NCBI GenBank assembly: GCA_030686995.1
Contig: CM060684.1
Location: forward strand, 4,634,928 to 4,698,927
Length of the DNA: 64,000 nucleotides
Direction: 5' to 3'
DNA from: Artemisia argyi
Taxonomy: Eukaryota > Streptophyta > Magnoliopsida > Asterales > Asteraceae
Shown: positions 1 to 12,110 of the stretch, one piece after another
Numbering within the stretch: the stretch's first letter is position 1
How the letters are laid out: every line of letters begins with the position of its first letter
Notes under the pieces: model-generated
What the model was told of the DNA's origin: nothing
The model's database searches: none
The model's input: only the letters and a program-made list of their open reading frames with translations
Made by a program: the position numbers and the translations under genes

Positions 1-1961
1 ACTTATTAGTCCTGAATGTAGCATCAAATGACATAACATCGCCAAAAGCATAATAATTCCTTTTTACGTACTCATCGGCCCAAAAAAGATTCGTCAACAC
101 GTTATTCTCACCAGTTTGATACTCAAATGAAAAATTAGGATGAAAATCCTTCTTGTTCAATAACATCTCAACTAACATCTGAGCATCATTCTTACCAATG
201 AAATCAAGCACATCTCTCCTATAGTTTTTACAATCAACCGAACTAACCCCAATAAAATCGTAGTCCCCATAAATCTGCCTAAGTAAATGAAAGCCCTTCA
301 CTGGACCAAGATTCACTTGAGATGCTTGATATAGAAAAACTTGCTGAGTATAAGAAACATCACGAGACGAAACCAGAAAAACACTATCTTCCTGACTAAC
401 TAGGCTATGGTTATGACCCTCAACAAATTCATAACACCAATATCCTTTTCCTTCAACATACCTCACACGTAAAACAGCCTTACAATCAGTACGCTTAGAT
501 GGATGTTTCCTATGTTTTCTCTTTGATCCAACTTTCTTTGGGGCAGGATTTATACCTTCTTTACTACAAACAAAATATTGCAGATCAGGATTATTGTCCT
601 TATTCTTCGTAGATTTATAATGTTGACCTAAACGAATCTCAAAACCAGCTCTTTTTGCATAATCTTTGTAATACTCATAAGCCTGCTCCAGAGAATGATA
701 CATGATACCATAAGCCGGCTTCTCACCATCAGGAATATCAGGAATCCATAACTTCTCACCCCTCTCCTCAGAAACAATACCAACAGAATATGGAACAACT
801 TCATAATCATCATCTGAAAAAAAATATATACAATGAATGACTGATGAACCAAAAACACTTTATCACTGATGAACCTCATTATTATATATTATTACAATCA
901 ATAATTGATGAACCAAGACAAATAAAATTGATAACATTTTATAACTGATGAACCTCATTTTAATCCATTCTAAAAAGTTATTCTAATGAATCCGCAGCCT
1001 CTAATTAAACCACGATAAATAGCAATTACTGATGAACCTCATTTTAATCCGTTCTAAAAAGTTATTCTAATGAATCCACAGCCTCTAATTAAAACCACAA
1101 TAACTAGGAATTACTGATGAACCTCATTTTAATCCGTTCTAAAAAATTACTCTAATGAATCCACAACCTATAATTAAACCATCATAACTAGCAATCACTG
1201 ATAAACCTCATTTTAATCCGTTCTAAAAAGTTATTCTAATGAATCCACAGCCTCTAATTAAAACCACAATAACTAGGAATTACTGATGAACCTCATTTTA
1301 ATCCGTTCTAAAAAATTATTCTAATGAATCCGCAACCTATAATTAAACCATCATAACTAGCAATCACTGATGAACCTCATTTTAATCCGTTCTAAAAAAT
1401 TATTCTAATGAATCCGCAACTTCTAATTAAACCACAATAACTAGGAATTACTGATGAACCTCATTTTAATCCGTTCTAAAAAATTATTCTAATGAATCCG
1501 CAACTTCTAATTAAACCACAATAACTAGGAATTACTGATGAACCTCATTTTAATCCGTTCTAAAAAATTATTCTAATCAATCCGCAATCTATAATTAAAC
1601 CATCATAACAAGCAATCACTGATGAACCTCATTTTAATCCGTTCTAACAACTTATTCTAATGAATCCGCAACATCTAATTAAACCACAACAAATATCAAT
1701 TATTGATGAACCTCATTCTAATATGTTCTAACAAGTTATTCTAATGAATCCGAACCTCTAATTAATCCAGAATAACGAGAAATAACTAATGAACCTCATT
1801 CTAATATGCTCTGATGAATCCACATCATACTAAGCAAACAATGCAGGCATAATATCTTCAAAAAACTAATTGATGAACATAATAAAAAATAACTGACTGA
1901 TGAATATATAACAAAAAATAAAATTACCTTGATTAAACACATGAGAATCACTCTCAGCCAT
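1..1961 (-). CDS. FAR1-RELATED SEQUENCE (FRS) protein, 5' part, cut by window edge
   Basis: Transposase-derived transcription factor of the FAR1/FHY3 family, nuclear, classically involved in phytochrome A signalling. Exon 1 is 1961-1928 (MAESDSHVFNQ plus one base). A 1.1-kb intron follows, and exon 2 runs from 813 (acceptor ttcag) past the window edge with no stop or frameshift in 271 codons. Exon 2 shows an FAR1 DNA-binding domain: YEYYKDYAKRAGFEIR, then a Cys in YFVCSKEG, a Cys in RTDCKAVLRVRY, and the His pair in EGHNHSL. The frame then reaches the start of a MULE-type transposase domain with YAFGDVMSFDATFRTNK at the edge. The split ATG exon and acceptor agree in phase, so this start is preferred. 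FRS genes are multi-copy in plants and often pseudogenised; what is visible here is intact. The C-terminal SWIM zinc finger would lie outside the window. Confidence 0.88.
947..1830. repeat. 84-bp minisatellite in FRS intron 1
   Basis: The motif gatgaacctcatttta recurs at about 947, 1031, 1115, 1199, 1284, 1368, 1452, 1537, 1621, 1704 and 1788, a period of 84-85 bp over about ten and a half copies. Each unit also carries a conserved aatccgttctaaaaa block and a variable ctaattaaacc block. Copies diverge towards the right end. The array fills most of the intron between the two FRS exons. Confidence 0.93.
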
Positions 1962-2630
1962 CAGAAATTGATTTAACAATCAAAAATCCCCAAATTTGAA
2001 CGGTTAAAACCCTAATTTTCTTCCAATAGACCAATTGAATACTCAAAACCCCCAATTGTCTTCCAATTAACCAATTGAATGATTAAAACCCTAATTCTAT
2101 TGCAATTAAGCAATCCAACGGCTAATTCGAAGCCGATATGAACAATTAACACGATTTGAAGAAATATTAACGATTCAAATAAAGGAATATGAATTGAGAA
2201 CAAAAAAGCCCTAATTTTGCAAAATATGAACAAATGAAAGAATAAAAAAATGTAAAATTGAATGAATGAATGAATTGAATCGAAATCATTGTGTAAATTC
2301 GTTTATATATAGCCGGAAAATTGAAAGAATCAAAGAAGAGAGATCGTAAAAAGGAAAGATTATCAGATAAGAGAAAGAAGAAAAAGGGAAAGAGAGAAAA
2401 AAGCGAGAGGGAGTAAAGTTACAATACTGCCCTTTATTCTAAAAGGAACGAGGGACACGTGGCATCTCCAGAAAACTTTTTAGACTTTTTAAAATTAATC
2501 CCCTTTGCAAGGGATCCGGAGTCATTAGCTAATATATTCCCTTATATTTTTTTTACTATTTTTTTAATTTTGAAGTTTTGAAAAAGGTATTTACACCGAA
2601 CACTACCCAAACACCCCCTGAAAAAAGGGT
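1962..2630. promoter_or_regulatory. Divergent intergenic promoter region, FRS (-) / CRM gene (+)
   Basis: This 669-bp gap separates two start codons on opposite strands and so should hold both promoters. Near 1995-2110 there are about three degenerate ~44-bp repeats around ccaattgaat and ccctaatt. An ABRE/G-box-like core, gacacgtggc, lies at about 2453-2462, some 170 bp upstream of the CRM gene ATG. The stretch 2320-2410 is purine-rich on the plus strand. No TATA box or start site can be fixed by eye. Confidence 0.5.
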
Positions 2631-5600
2631 ATGGCAGGTCGATCAATTGGTACCTTAACAAGACGCTTTCTTGCTTCAATTTTGAGGCCAATTCATCATC
2701 ATCACCAACACCAAAAACCCATTTCAACTTACTCACGCATTTCATCAAACACCTGGTGGGCATTCCAAAAATCCAATCTTTTTAGTACACAACCATCATC
2801 AGTGCGCTGTGTGATATCAGCAGATGGAAAACCCAAGTTTGAAACATTCGAAATTGACCCGCCTAAAAAGTATAAATGGCTCACCAAGAAAAGGTTGAAG
2901 CTGCAGAGGAAAAAGGAGAAAAAAAAGAGGAGAGGAGCTAATAAGAATGACCCGCGAAGGTTGACGGTTAAAGGGTCGAAAAAGAAGGCGAAATTTGCTA
3001 ATGCGGAGGAGCGTATTGAGTATAAGCTCGAAAAGGTTGAATTTTTAACTTTCTTTTGCAATGTTTGTGTAGAAATGTTATTAGAATTGATGATTAGCTT
3101 GTTGCGGTTTATATACGTAGAAATAAGGTTTGACGAATGCTGAATAGCGTATTAGAATTGATGATTTGCTTGTTGCGGTTTGATAAGTAGGATTGGCTAG
3201 AAGCAAATAATGAGAGTGAGACCCGTCAAATTAACATGATTTTGTATTTTTTGAAATGCTTTGCTGTGTCGAGGTATATGTAAGTTTGCCAAGCTCATAA
3301 AGGTGAAAAGGTGAGATTAAAAGCGTGTGAAAATGGATGATTAGCTTACTGCGTTTAGACAAGTAGGTTTGATTGTTCAGCTATAAACAAATGATAAGTA
3401 GTTATGGATAAGCTAATTGGAAGTTGCTTATGCAGAATTGCAAAACACTTAAATAACTGCCTACAAATCCAAACACAAATACCTCCTAAATTCTCAGGAA
3501 TGAATCGAATATAGAGATTGAAAAGGTTATATTCTTTTTCTAAATCTTTGTGTAATTTGTAGTTATGTAAAACGTAAGATAAAAAGCATATGAATTGTGA
3601 ATAGAACTGCTGATTAGCTTTTTGCGGTTCGATAAATAGTATTTGAGTTTTCGGTTAGAAGCAAATCTGCAGTTTTAAGGGGGTGTTTCGGATCTAGTTA
3701 AATATGTTTTGTCATTTCAGTTTATGCTGAAATTAACACTTGAAATAAACAGCTCCCCTAAAACTGCTGATTAGCTTATTGCGGTTCGATAAGTAGGATT
3801 TGAGTGTTCGGTTAGAAGCAAATCTGCAGTTTTGAATAAGCTACATGGAAGTTGCTTAAGCAGAATTGTCCAACTCTGAAACAACTGCCTATTAGATTAG
3901 CGCGTTCTTATGCTTTCCTTTTGTTACAGTTGATTGTGATGGGCATAAGTAGATGTAATAAGCAAACCTAAACACTCCCATATTCTCAGGAATGATATAA
4001 GCCTAAAAATGGTTAGGATCATTTGAACGTAAAAGCCAAATTGACCTCATTTTGAGGGAGGAAGCATCTTTGTAGTAAATAACATTTCAAGACATAATCA
4101 GAGATTTGCAAACTCACCATAACGATCTTTAGAAAGTTTCACGTGATACTCGCCTACAAGTTGTAATTGCTAAAAGCTCAAAACTTCATAGATCGAACTT
4201 GCTTGTAAGGTACTATGCTAAACGAGTTTCGTCTTACTGTCTGAGTACATGTGCAGAATATAACTCGTTATAAGATATTGGGTGCTCCCTGTGAAATAAA
4301 TGTACTTTTTTAGAGGAGCATACTCTTTATAAAGATTTAAATGAAAATTGTTAGGTTAGTCGTATTTAGCCTCGATGGTCATGTAACTTAATGTTAGGTT
4401 TTCTATTGGCATAATACGTCTTTCTGAACCCCAAAACGTTTAAAGGGTCGAAAAAGAAAGCCAAATTTGCTAATGCAGAGGAGCGTATCGAATATAAGCT
4501 CGAAAAGGTTGAATTTTTAACTTTCTTTTTTAATGTATGTGTAGAAATGTTATTATAACTGAAATGAGGTTTGCCAATGCTGAAGAGCGTAAAGGTTGTT
4601 TTTTATTTGATTATAAGTATAGATGTGATATTTAAAGCATGTGAATTGTAGAAGTGTTATTAGAAATGTTGATATGTTTGTTGCGGTTTGATAAGTAGTG
4701 TTTGTTTGTTTGAGCTTATATGTGGGCTTCTGAGCTTATTTGGCTTCGGCTTATATTTAATAAGCCCCAATTTTCTTGGTTTTTTTTTAGCTTATTTAAG
4801 CTTATTATGATATATAATAAACGTGTACTAGCCCATAATTCTCAACTAAGACAGATAATTGGAGCTTATGAAATATAAGCCGAAAAACAAAGAAGCTCAT
4901 AAGCCCACATATAAGCGTAAACAAACACCACCGTAGTAGGTTCAAATGTTTTTCTTGCTGCGTCGTTACAAATGAGGAACCTTTTAGAGTTAGGTGTTAT
5001 AAAAAGACTAACATAAAGTGACTAACTGAGCAGCACGACTTTAGTCAAATTCGCCGTTAACTATCTTGTTGCTAGCCTTCTAGGTCCATCTTGCAACATT
5101 TTATAGTGTTTCTGGTAATAGTCAGTCACGAGACTCTTTTTGGAATAAAGTCACATGACAGGTTACATATCTCAAAATGGCATAGCCATGTTATGGAACT
5201 ACGTCTTTATCCTTTTGCTCTGTTCATGTTCACGCTTGCAGAAAGACCTAAAAATCTTTTTATTAACTAGTTGGAGATGATGAACATCTGTGCTCTACTT
5301 AAGGAGTGTGATTACATTATGGTTTCCTCACTTATAAGTTATAAGTTACTGCATCATGCCAGTATATACAGAAATACAAACTGGAAATACGTTTGATTTA
5401 ACGGCCTATTTATGTTTCAGGCAAGAATTAAGGAAGCTTTACTTGTAGAGAGACTTAAGCGCTATGAAGTTTCAAGACTCCAGGGACCAATGGTGAAACC
5501 AGTTGAGATAACAGGTGAAGAAAGATTCTACATGAAAAAGATGGCCCAAAAAGGGTCCAATTACGTACCAGTTGGGAGAAGAGGTGTGTTTGGAGGTGTT

Positions 5601-6670
5601 ATTCTTAACATGCATATGCATTGGAAAAAACACGAGACAGTAAAAGTCTTCTGCAAGCCTTGTAAACCTGGTCAAATACAAGAGTATGCTAATGAACTTG
5701 CAAGGTTAAGTGGTGGAATCCCAATTCAGATAATTGGAGATGACACCATAGTTTTTTACCGGGGAAAGGAGTATGTGCAGCCAGAGGTTATGAGTCCAAT
5801 TGACACGTTATCCAAGAAAAAGGTCAGTATTCTTCTTATACCTTGGTATGCTTGGCATTTTCTCGTGTCCACTTTGCAGCCCTTACAAAGACCATAGTGT
5901 AATAGCCTGCGATACTTCTTGCATGGCAAGAACGGGATGTCTGTGTGTGTTGGGGGGTTCTTTGTTTGGACTGATTTCAGTTAAAGGTAGCAAAATGGGA
6001 GGGTTGGGTAACGGCAAAATTTGGATCACTTTTAGTTATGGGTAGAAACTGGGTGTAGGTCAGAATCAGAACAGGTTCTTGTCTGGTCGCCTGGTCGGGG
6101 TGACTCGCCAATACTTATTTTGTCCTTAATTGTACACCTTCTCTTTATTGCAACAACCAAAATTGGTCCGTTCTCATAAAAGTAGTTTAAAATTTTCATC
6201 TCGTGATTAAAAGCAGACTTTCAGAATCACTTGCTGTTTCTCTCATAACAAGTCCATGACGAATGAAACTAACATCATTTTGGTTTTCTCCACTCTTCTA
6301 ATTTTCCATCTTATGCATGCAGGCACTAGAGAAGTCAAAATATGAGCAATCGCTAGAGACGGTAAGGCACTTCATTGCTATTGCTGAGAAAGAATTAGAA
6401 CTTTATCATAGGCACATTGCACTTTATGGTGACGCTCAACGTAACCCCAACACTATCAGTAGTGGTGCAAGTGAGGCTAGCGAAGGCACAGGAGAAGCAA
6501 AAAAGGCTTTTGCAATTGACAACACCAGTGATGAATCATCAGCAACTGAAGACGATGATGATGAGGATGAGGATGATGGTGATGATGATCATCACACGTC
6601 CCTTTTTTTAAGTGTGAGCTCCACAGATGACTCTAATACTGAGTTGGATTCTAGCTTTGAAGATTCATAA
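2631..6670 (+). CDS. Single CRM-domain RNA-binding protein, organellar (CFM9 / At3g25440-like)
   Basis: Predicted RNA-binding protein that helps intron splicing or rRNA maturation in an organelle. Three exons, all phase 0: 2631-3035, 5421-5822 and 6323-6670, giving 384 aa. The N-terminus is Arg-rich with few acids (MAGRSIGTLTRRFLASILR), like a mitochondrial presequence; plastid targeting cannot be excluded. Residues 85-130 are very basic. The CRM (YhbY-like) domain is at about 150-255, with the GxxG-type RNA loop GRRG at 187-190 and then the conserved YVQPEVMSPIDTL. The C-terminus has a helical ALEKSKYEQSLE segment and an acidic tail (about 337-359, mostly D/E). Single-domain members of this family (Arabidopsis At3g25440, At3g27550/CFM9) share this layout; which one is the orthologue is not resolved. 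Intron 1 (2.4 kb) carries a partial copy of exon 1 and a MITE. Confidence 0.9.
4439..4560 (+). repeat. Duplicated 3' end of CRM exon 1 inside intron 1
   Basis: About 120 bp matches 2968-3090, covering the last 22 codons of exon 1, the donor (aaaag/gttgaa) and the start of intron 1. The reading frame of the exon portion is open, and the five base differences I count in those codons are all silent (AAG/AAA, GCG/GCC, GCG/GCA, ATT/ATC, GAG/GAA). Similarity fades upstream (N-P-K-T-F against the original PRRLTV). No convincing acceptor is visible just upstream, so it may not be spliced. Confidence 0.85.
4699..4933. mobile_element. Fold-back MITE in CRM gene intron 1
   Basis: The ends are inverted copies: tgagcttatatgtgggctt near 4712 pairs with aagcccacatataagc near 4900, and the outer tgtttgtttg pairs with caaacacca. 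A TAG triplet flanks both sides (4696-4698 and 4934-4936). About 235 bp, with no coding content. The short 3-bp flank and short GT-rich terminus suggest a PIF/Harbinger (Tourist-like) MITE, but this is inference. Confidence 0.7.
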
Positions 6671-8069
6671 TCCAATTCTGTGACGGTTGAAGTCTTATCC
6701 CTCATGAAATCCAAAACCAGCCAGACTTGGTTACCATATCACCAAATGTGGTAAAATGGGTGGGTCGGCATGTTTGGAAACGGGTCAAACAAGTAAATTT
6801 TGGTATGGGCAAGGTTGTGTTGCTCCAAAACACTTTTGTACAAAACTTCTAAAATAATCTGTGTCTGAAATATAAGATTAACATAATTATCCAGGTTTTT
6901 AGTAAAACGATATATGGAGGTTTGATGCATTAGAAATACAGTTTAAGAGACTTTGGGTTTGTTTTCTTTTTAGCTAATTTCTGAATGTTATAAGTTTAAC
7001 GTGTTAGAGATAATTGTAAAGTACTTGAATTTGAGGGTCAAAGTCAAACCTTGTGTGACTGGCATTTGGCCTTTTTAAGGTTTGTGTGGACTGATGTACA
7101 AATGGCATCTATGTTGTATACCATCCATTATAATCATTTGCACTAGTGGACCATGATCTTGCTTTGGGCCAAGATTATGATTACTTTCTTAGATTCATGA
7201 TTAAAGGATTAAGTTAGATGGAATCAATGATTTATTAGACCAGTATTAATGGTGATCTTATGAGAATATGGGTGATCAAATGTTCATGTCATATCAATGC
7301 TATTTCAGCTTCTTTCTCTAAGATCAAATGCATAACCAAATGCCCCTAGTAACGCGACCAGATCATAACCAAAATATACCCTACTAAAATTAATTAAAAA
7401 AAACACATACGCACAAACCATATGCAAATCATAAAGTCGACTGGTCGATTGAATCAACCCAACCAAGGGTCGCCATTACAACCAGCCTTACAAGACCTTT
7501 TTGTTACATCAATTAAACCATTTTAGTAGTTGCCATAAAATGAACTTTTTCTGGTGTATAAAACTCGAATAGCTTCTCATATCCGACCTTCAAGATAACG
7601 ATACACTAATCTACTAGTAACCGCGATTAGGCTATATGTAGTTCTTTGGTTATCTAAGTTTCATTTGTGTACGTCAATCGCCATCATATCGTTATATTCT
7701 TTGTGGGCGATATCGATCAAAGGACACATGTTACAAGATCTTTAACCAAATAATGAGGTTGAAAATGAAAAAAAAGTAAATAATGACAATTGATTATGTT
7801 GTTGAAATGTCTTATATGGAAAAAGATATATAGGTTCTGTTTGTGTAAGCAATAGAGGACAAGATGATATTGATTGATGCTTTAATATTGATTGCCAACT
7901 TTTTTGGATTCCCTATACGTATTTAACATGACCACTTGCAAATATCAATCGCACTTTGGTCCTTTAAATTCAGAAAACATGGATACCATTCAACAAAATA
8001 TTGCTTACATGATTTTGATGTTCTCTTTATTATAAGTGTTTAATTACTTGTTACTTTTTTTATTTGTAT
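6671..8069. other. 3' flank of the CRM gene and gene-free spacer
   Basis: The first ~500 bp probably hold the 3'UTR. The rest is AT-rich unique-looking DNA. I see no gene, RNA gene or clear repeat in it. Confidence 0.5.
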
Positions 8070-8462
8070 GTATTATCGTTAGGATCAGACTATTTAATAA
8101 CTAATTTTTTGAATTTCGATTATTCTGTGTGATCGGTTCCTAAAAATACGTTATTCGATTCCCAAAAATACTTTATTCGATACCCAAAAATACGTTAATT
8201 TCATTTTTTATTTATAATTTTGTTTATATTAGGATACTGTCAAATAGAAAGTGCAGAATAAAAAACATAAAGTTTAACAAGTCAAAAGTTTTAAATTGCA
8301 AAAAGTACGGAGCATAAAAAACTGTATTGTACTGTAATCTCAGAAACCAAAAAAAACATACTTTTATACTTTTTGTACTTTTCTTGTGGCAGGTATGCAT
8401 AACATAACCCTAATCAATATTCAAAAAGTTAGTTATTAAATAGTGAATTCTAACGATAGTAC
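8070..8462. mobile_element. Fold-back MITE (~390 bp)
   Basis: About 44 bp at the left end (from gtattatcgttagg through ctatttaataactaa to ttgaat) is the near-perfect inverse of the right end (attcaaaaagttagttatt through gaattctaacgatagtac). The middle has three degenerate copies of a cccaaaaatacgttattcg unit. No coding content. The target duplication could not be fixed. Confidence 0.75.
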
Positions 8463-9295
8463 GTACAACCCAAAAAATTGACAAACAAGATAGCATTTTC
8501 AAACAATTAGCCTTTACTATAAACCACCAATAACAAAGATATCATTTTTTTAAACGATATCCTGTATAACATAAAACATGACATATTTTTCTAAATGAGT
8601 CGAAAATCATCTCAGCCATTAACACAATGACTTACATAACTCGAGTTGACATATATGTTTGATGAACACATAGGTTATAAGTTTGTGAGTGAGAATATAA
8701 CAGGTGACAAATAGAATCAAACCAATTTTTGTGAATAAAGTCTTGGTACGTACATCGAAAACGCGCTAAAAACATACATCTAAAGCATAATTCAATCTAA
8801 AGTGAGAAAAATAGAATCAAATACTAGGTGGTTTAGTTAAAATGAGTACGTAACGGACGAGAATTAAGATTCTTCAAGAATTGGATGCATGATTGCATTA
8901 TCTCAAATTGTCGGAAAAATATACTCTTTTGTTTATACTTTTCACTTTAGAGTGAAATAAATAGTGTATTGACTGTATTCACTTGAATTTTGATAATACT
9001 GTACCATTAGACTGAGTAATAAGGCACTCAAGATCGAATCTTGGGGCACCCAAGACGCATCGACCTTATTACAGCTCTCTCACAAAATGCGTCTTCGATG
9101 AATAAAAATGAAAACTCATTCGATTCCAAGACTGAATAAAAATGCGTCTTCAAATACTGGGAGTGTGTGCACAAAAAACAAAAGCCAAGTGTCAAAAAGT
9201 GGCTGTTTGGCTTTTTTTTTTTTTTTTTCTTTTTTTTCTTCTTCTTTTTTTTTTAATCTTAAAAATTTATATAAATTTATCCATATAAATACTAA
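8463..9295. other. Gene-free spacer with pyrimidine tract
   Basis: AT-rich DNA without a recognisable gene. A long T-rich tract with interspersed C lies at about 9209-9256. Short open frames here are low-complexity translations of that tract. Confidence 0.5.
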
Positions 9296-11218
9296 GGTGG
9301 CGTTTAGTTGGAAAACATTTTCTTTCATTTCCTATTTCTTTTATTGTAGGAAAATGGAGGGGAGTTTGATTTCCACAAAACAATGAAAAATTTAGAAAAC
9401 GCGTTTAGTCTGAGAAACATGTGTTTGTGTTTTCCATTTTCCAAAACAAGAAAACATGTTTAAATGTTGTTGTTTTATATCTCAATTCACTATTCACCTT
9501 ACTAATATTATAAAAATATCTTCAAAACACAAAAACAAATATTATAAACTAACCAACTAAATTATAAAATAACTAAAAAAATCTAATACGAGAAAATAAA
9601 ATAAAAAATTGAAAAAGTAAAATATAACATCAAATAACGTTTTCGTCTGTTTTTCTACGTTTTTCGCCGATATTTTACGTTTTTGTCCGTTTTTGTTTGT
9701 TTTTTTACGTTTTCGTCTAATTTTTTACGTTTTTTTCAGATTTTTTACATTTCATCCGTTTTTTTACATTTTCGTCAGCTTTTTACGTTTTCGTCCGTTT
9801 TTTACATTTTCATCCGTTTTTTTTACGTTTTCCTCAGATTTTTTATCTTTTCGTCCGATCTTTTATTTTTTTCATCCGTTTTTATACGTTTTCGTCAAAT
9901 TTTTTACGTTTTCGTCCATTTTCTTATGTTTTCGTCCGTTTTTTTTACTTTTTTGTTTGATTCTGTATGTTTCCATCTGTTTTTTTTCTTTTTGTTAGAT
10001 TTTTTATGCATTTGTCTATTTTTTAAATATTTTTGTTTTTTATGATTTCTTCCGATTTTTACGTTTTCTTTCGATTTTTTACGTTTTCTTCCGATTTTTT
10101 ACGTTTACATCCATCTTCGTCTTATTTTTATTTTTTCATCTTTCATTTACGTTTTCATCTTTAATTTATGTATTTTTAGGTTTCGTCTAACGAAAACGTA
10201 AAAAAATAGACGTAAATGTAAATAAACTTAAGTAAACGTAAAAAATGGACGAAAACGTAAAAAACTGACAAAAACGAAGAAAAAAAATCTGACGAAAACG
10301 TAAAAATCTGACGAAAACGTAAAAACGGACGAAAACATAAAAAATCCGACAAAAAATGTAAAAAATCTGACGAAAACATAAAAAAAGGACGAAAACGTAA
10401 AAAATCTAACGAAAACGTAAAAAACCAGACGAAAACGTAAAAAATCTAACGAAAACGTAAAAAAATCTGACAAAAACATAAAAAATCGGACGAAAACTTA
10501 AAAAATCTGACAAAAACTTAAAAAAAGGACGAAAACGAACAAAATCGGATGAAAACTTTAAAAACCTTACGAAAACGTAAAAAACGATCGAAAACGTAAA
10601 AAATGGACGAAAACGTAAAAAATCCGACGAAAACGTAAAGAATCGGATGAAAATGTAAAAAATCTGACGAAAACATAAAAAATATGACGAACACATAAAA
10701 AAACGGACGAAAACGTAAAAAATCGGGCGAAAACGTAAAAAATCGGGCTAAACGTAAAAAATCTGACGAAACCGTAAAAAAAATGGATGAAAACGTAAAA
10801 AATTGGACGAAAACTTAAAAAATCTGCCGAAAACTTAAAAAAACGGACGAAAACGAAAAAGATCGGACGAAAACGTAAAAAATCTGACGAGAACGTAAAA
10901 AAACGGACGAAGACGTAAAAAAACGGACGAAAACATAAAAAATCGGCGAAAACATAAAAAATCTGACGAAAACGTAAAAAATCAGTCGAAAAAGTAAAAC
11001 AACTGACGAAAACGGATTTTGGGTATTTTAATGAAAAATAGGGGAAAACAAAAAAAATGTGTTTTGTAGTTTTGTGTATTAAAGTTGGAAATAGGAATTT
11101 TGTGTTTTGAAGAGAACTTTATTGAAAAACACTAATTTGAACGCGATATCTGTTTTCTTTGTTTTCCACAAAACATTTTGTGAAAAACAATGATATTTTA
11201 CCTCAACTAAACGCACCC
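9296..11218. mobile_element. 1.9-kb fold-back element built of ~18-20 bp tandem repeats
   Basis: The outer ends are inverted (ggtggcgtttagttgg at 9296; its inverse ccaactaaacgcaccc-like end at about 11203-11218) and flanked by TAA on both sides (9293-9295, 11219-11221), which fits a PIF/Harbinger-type target duplication. Inside, the left arm (about 9640-10170) repeats acgttttcgtccgattttt-like units and the right arm (about 10190-11010) repeats the inverse, tcggacgaaaacgtaaaa. The whole can fold on itself in many registers. The open frames in the arms encode only Phe/Ser/Val/Arg-rich low complexity and are not genes. Confidence 0.8.
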
Positions 11219-11242
11219 TAAATAATTTTTTTTAACTTAAGT

Positions 11243-11375
11243 TTTTTTTAGCTAACGGTTTTATTTTTAACTTTATTTGACTATTTATTTAAATCACTTA
11301 GCTTTAACTTTTTTTTAGCTAACGGTTTTATTTTTAACTTTATTTGACTATTTATTTAAATCACTTAGCTTTGTT
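11243..11375. repeat. 67-bp tandem duplication
   Basis: Two almost identical copies beginning at the motif gctaacggttttatt (11251 and 11318) and running through tcacttagctt. It lies just right of the fold-back element but outside its terminal repeat. Confidence 0.85.
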
Positions 11376-11932
11376 TTAGCTTTTAATATAACCGTTGAAT
11401 TAAAACATGTAACCAATTTAGTCAACATTTTTATCTCAAACTTAAAACGACCTATTATTTTTATTATTACGATCAATGGTGCTCACAGCTGAAAGATATT
11501 CGGTTAATCAAAAAACTTATAAGTTATAACCATGTTTAGGGGCATGTATTATGCTTACAAAACTAACCTGGTTGATGTTGATTATGGGACAAGGAAAAGC
11601 GATTTTATGATGTGACCATGTTCCAATTCATATGTTGGTATAGTCATATGTGTGGTTGTAATTCATAGCCATCAATGTAATCGTGACATTTTAAATCAGG
11701 TGCTTACCTATTTAAAAATCTAAAACCGACTTAAACTTATTTCAAAATAAAGTCCTCTCTCATTTAAATCTGGTTAGAAAACATATTTGTAAGCATGAAT
11801 AGGAACACAATCAATAAGCAAATGCTTCAATCACGTTTCACTAAATAAGTTTGTACAACTAAACCAAATCTGCTTCAAGATCAAACTCAAGATATAGAAT
11901 TTGCGCGTTCACGTTTAAGACATAACTAGAAA
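11376..11932. other. Gene-free spacer
   Basis: AT-rich DNA with no gene or repeat that I can identify. Confidence 0.5.
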
Positions 11933-12110
11933 CAGGGACGGAGCCAGGAATTAGGAATAAGGGGGGCCGAAATTTTTTTATCAAATGTTTGGGAGGTCAT
12001 TTGTCTATAGTTGCGTCATATGCTTAAATTTTATAAGATAAATAGCAAAATGATTGGGCGTGTTGGAGGGGGCCGAGCACCCCCTAGCTCCCCCACTGTC
12101 TCAGTCTCTG
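11933..12110. mobile_element. hAT-type MITE, 178 bp
   Basis: Starts cagggacggagccagg and ends cagtctctg, with near-identical 8-bp flanks actagaaa (11925-11932) and actggaaa (12111-12118), as left by a hAT transposase. It contains G-rich ggggggcc and ccccctagctccccc blocks. It has the same length and general sequence as the element at 41481-41658. Confidence 0.8.

Noticed and set aside
9683..10696. Several overlapping open frames of 67-120 codons rich in Phe, Ser, Arg and Val on both strands
   Set aside because: They translate the short tandem repeats of the fold-back element; composition follows the repeat and frames occur on both strands alike.
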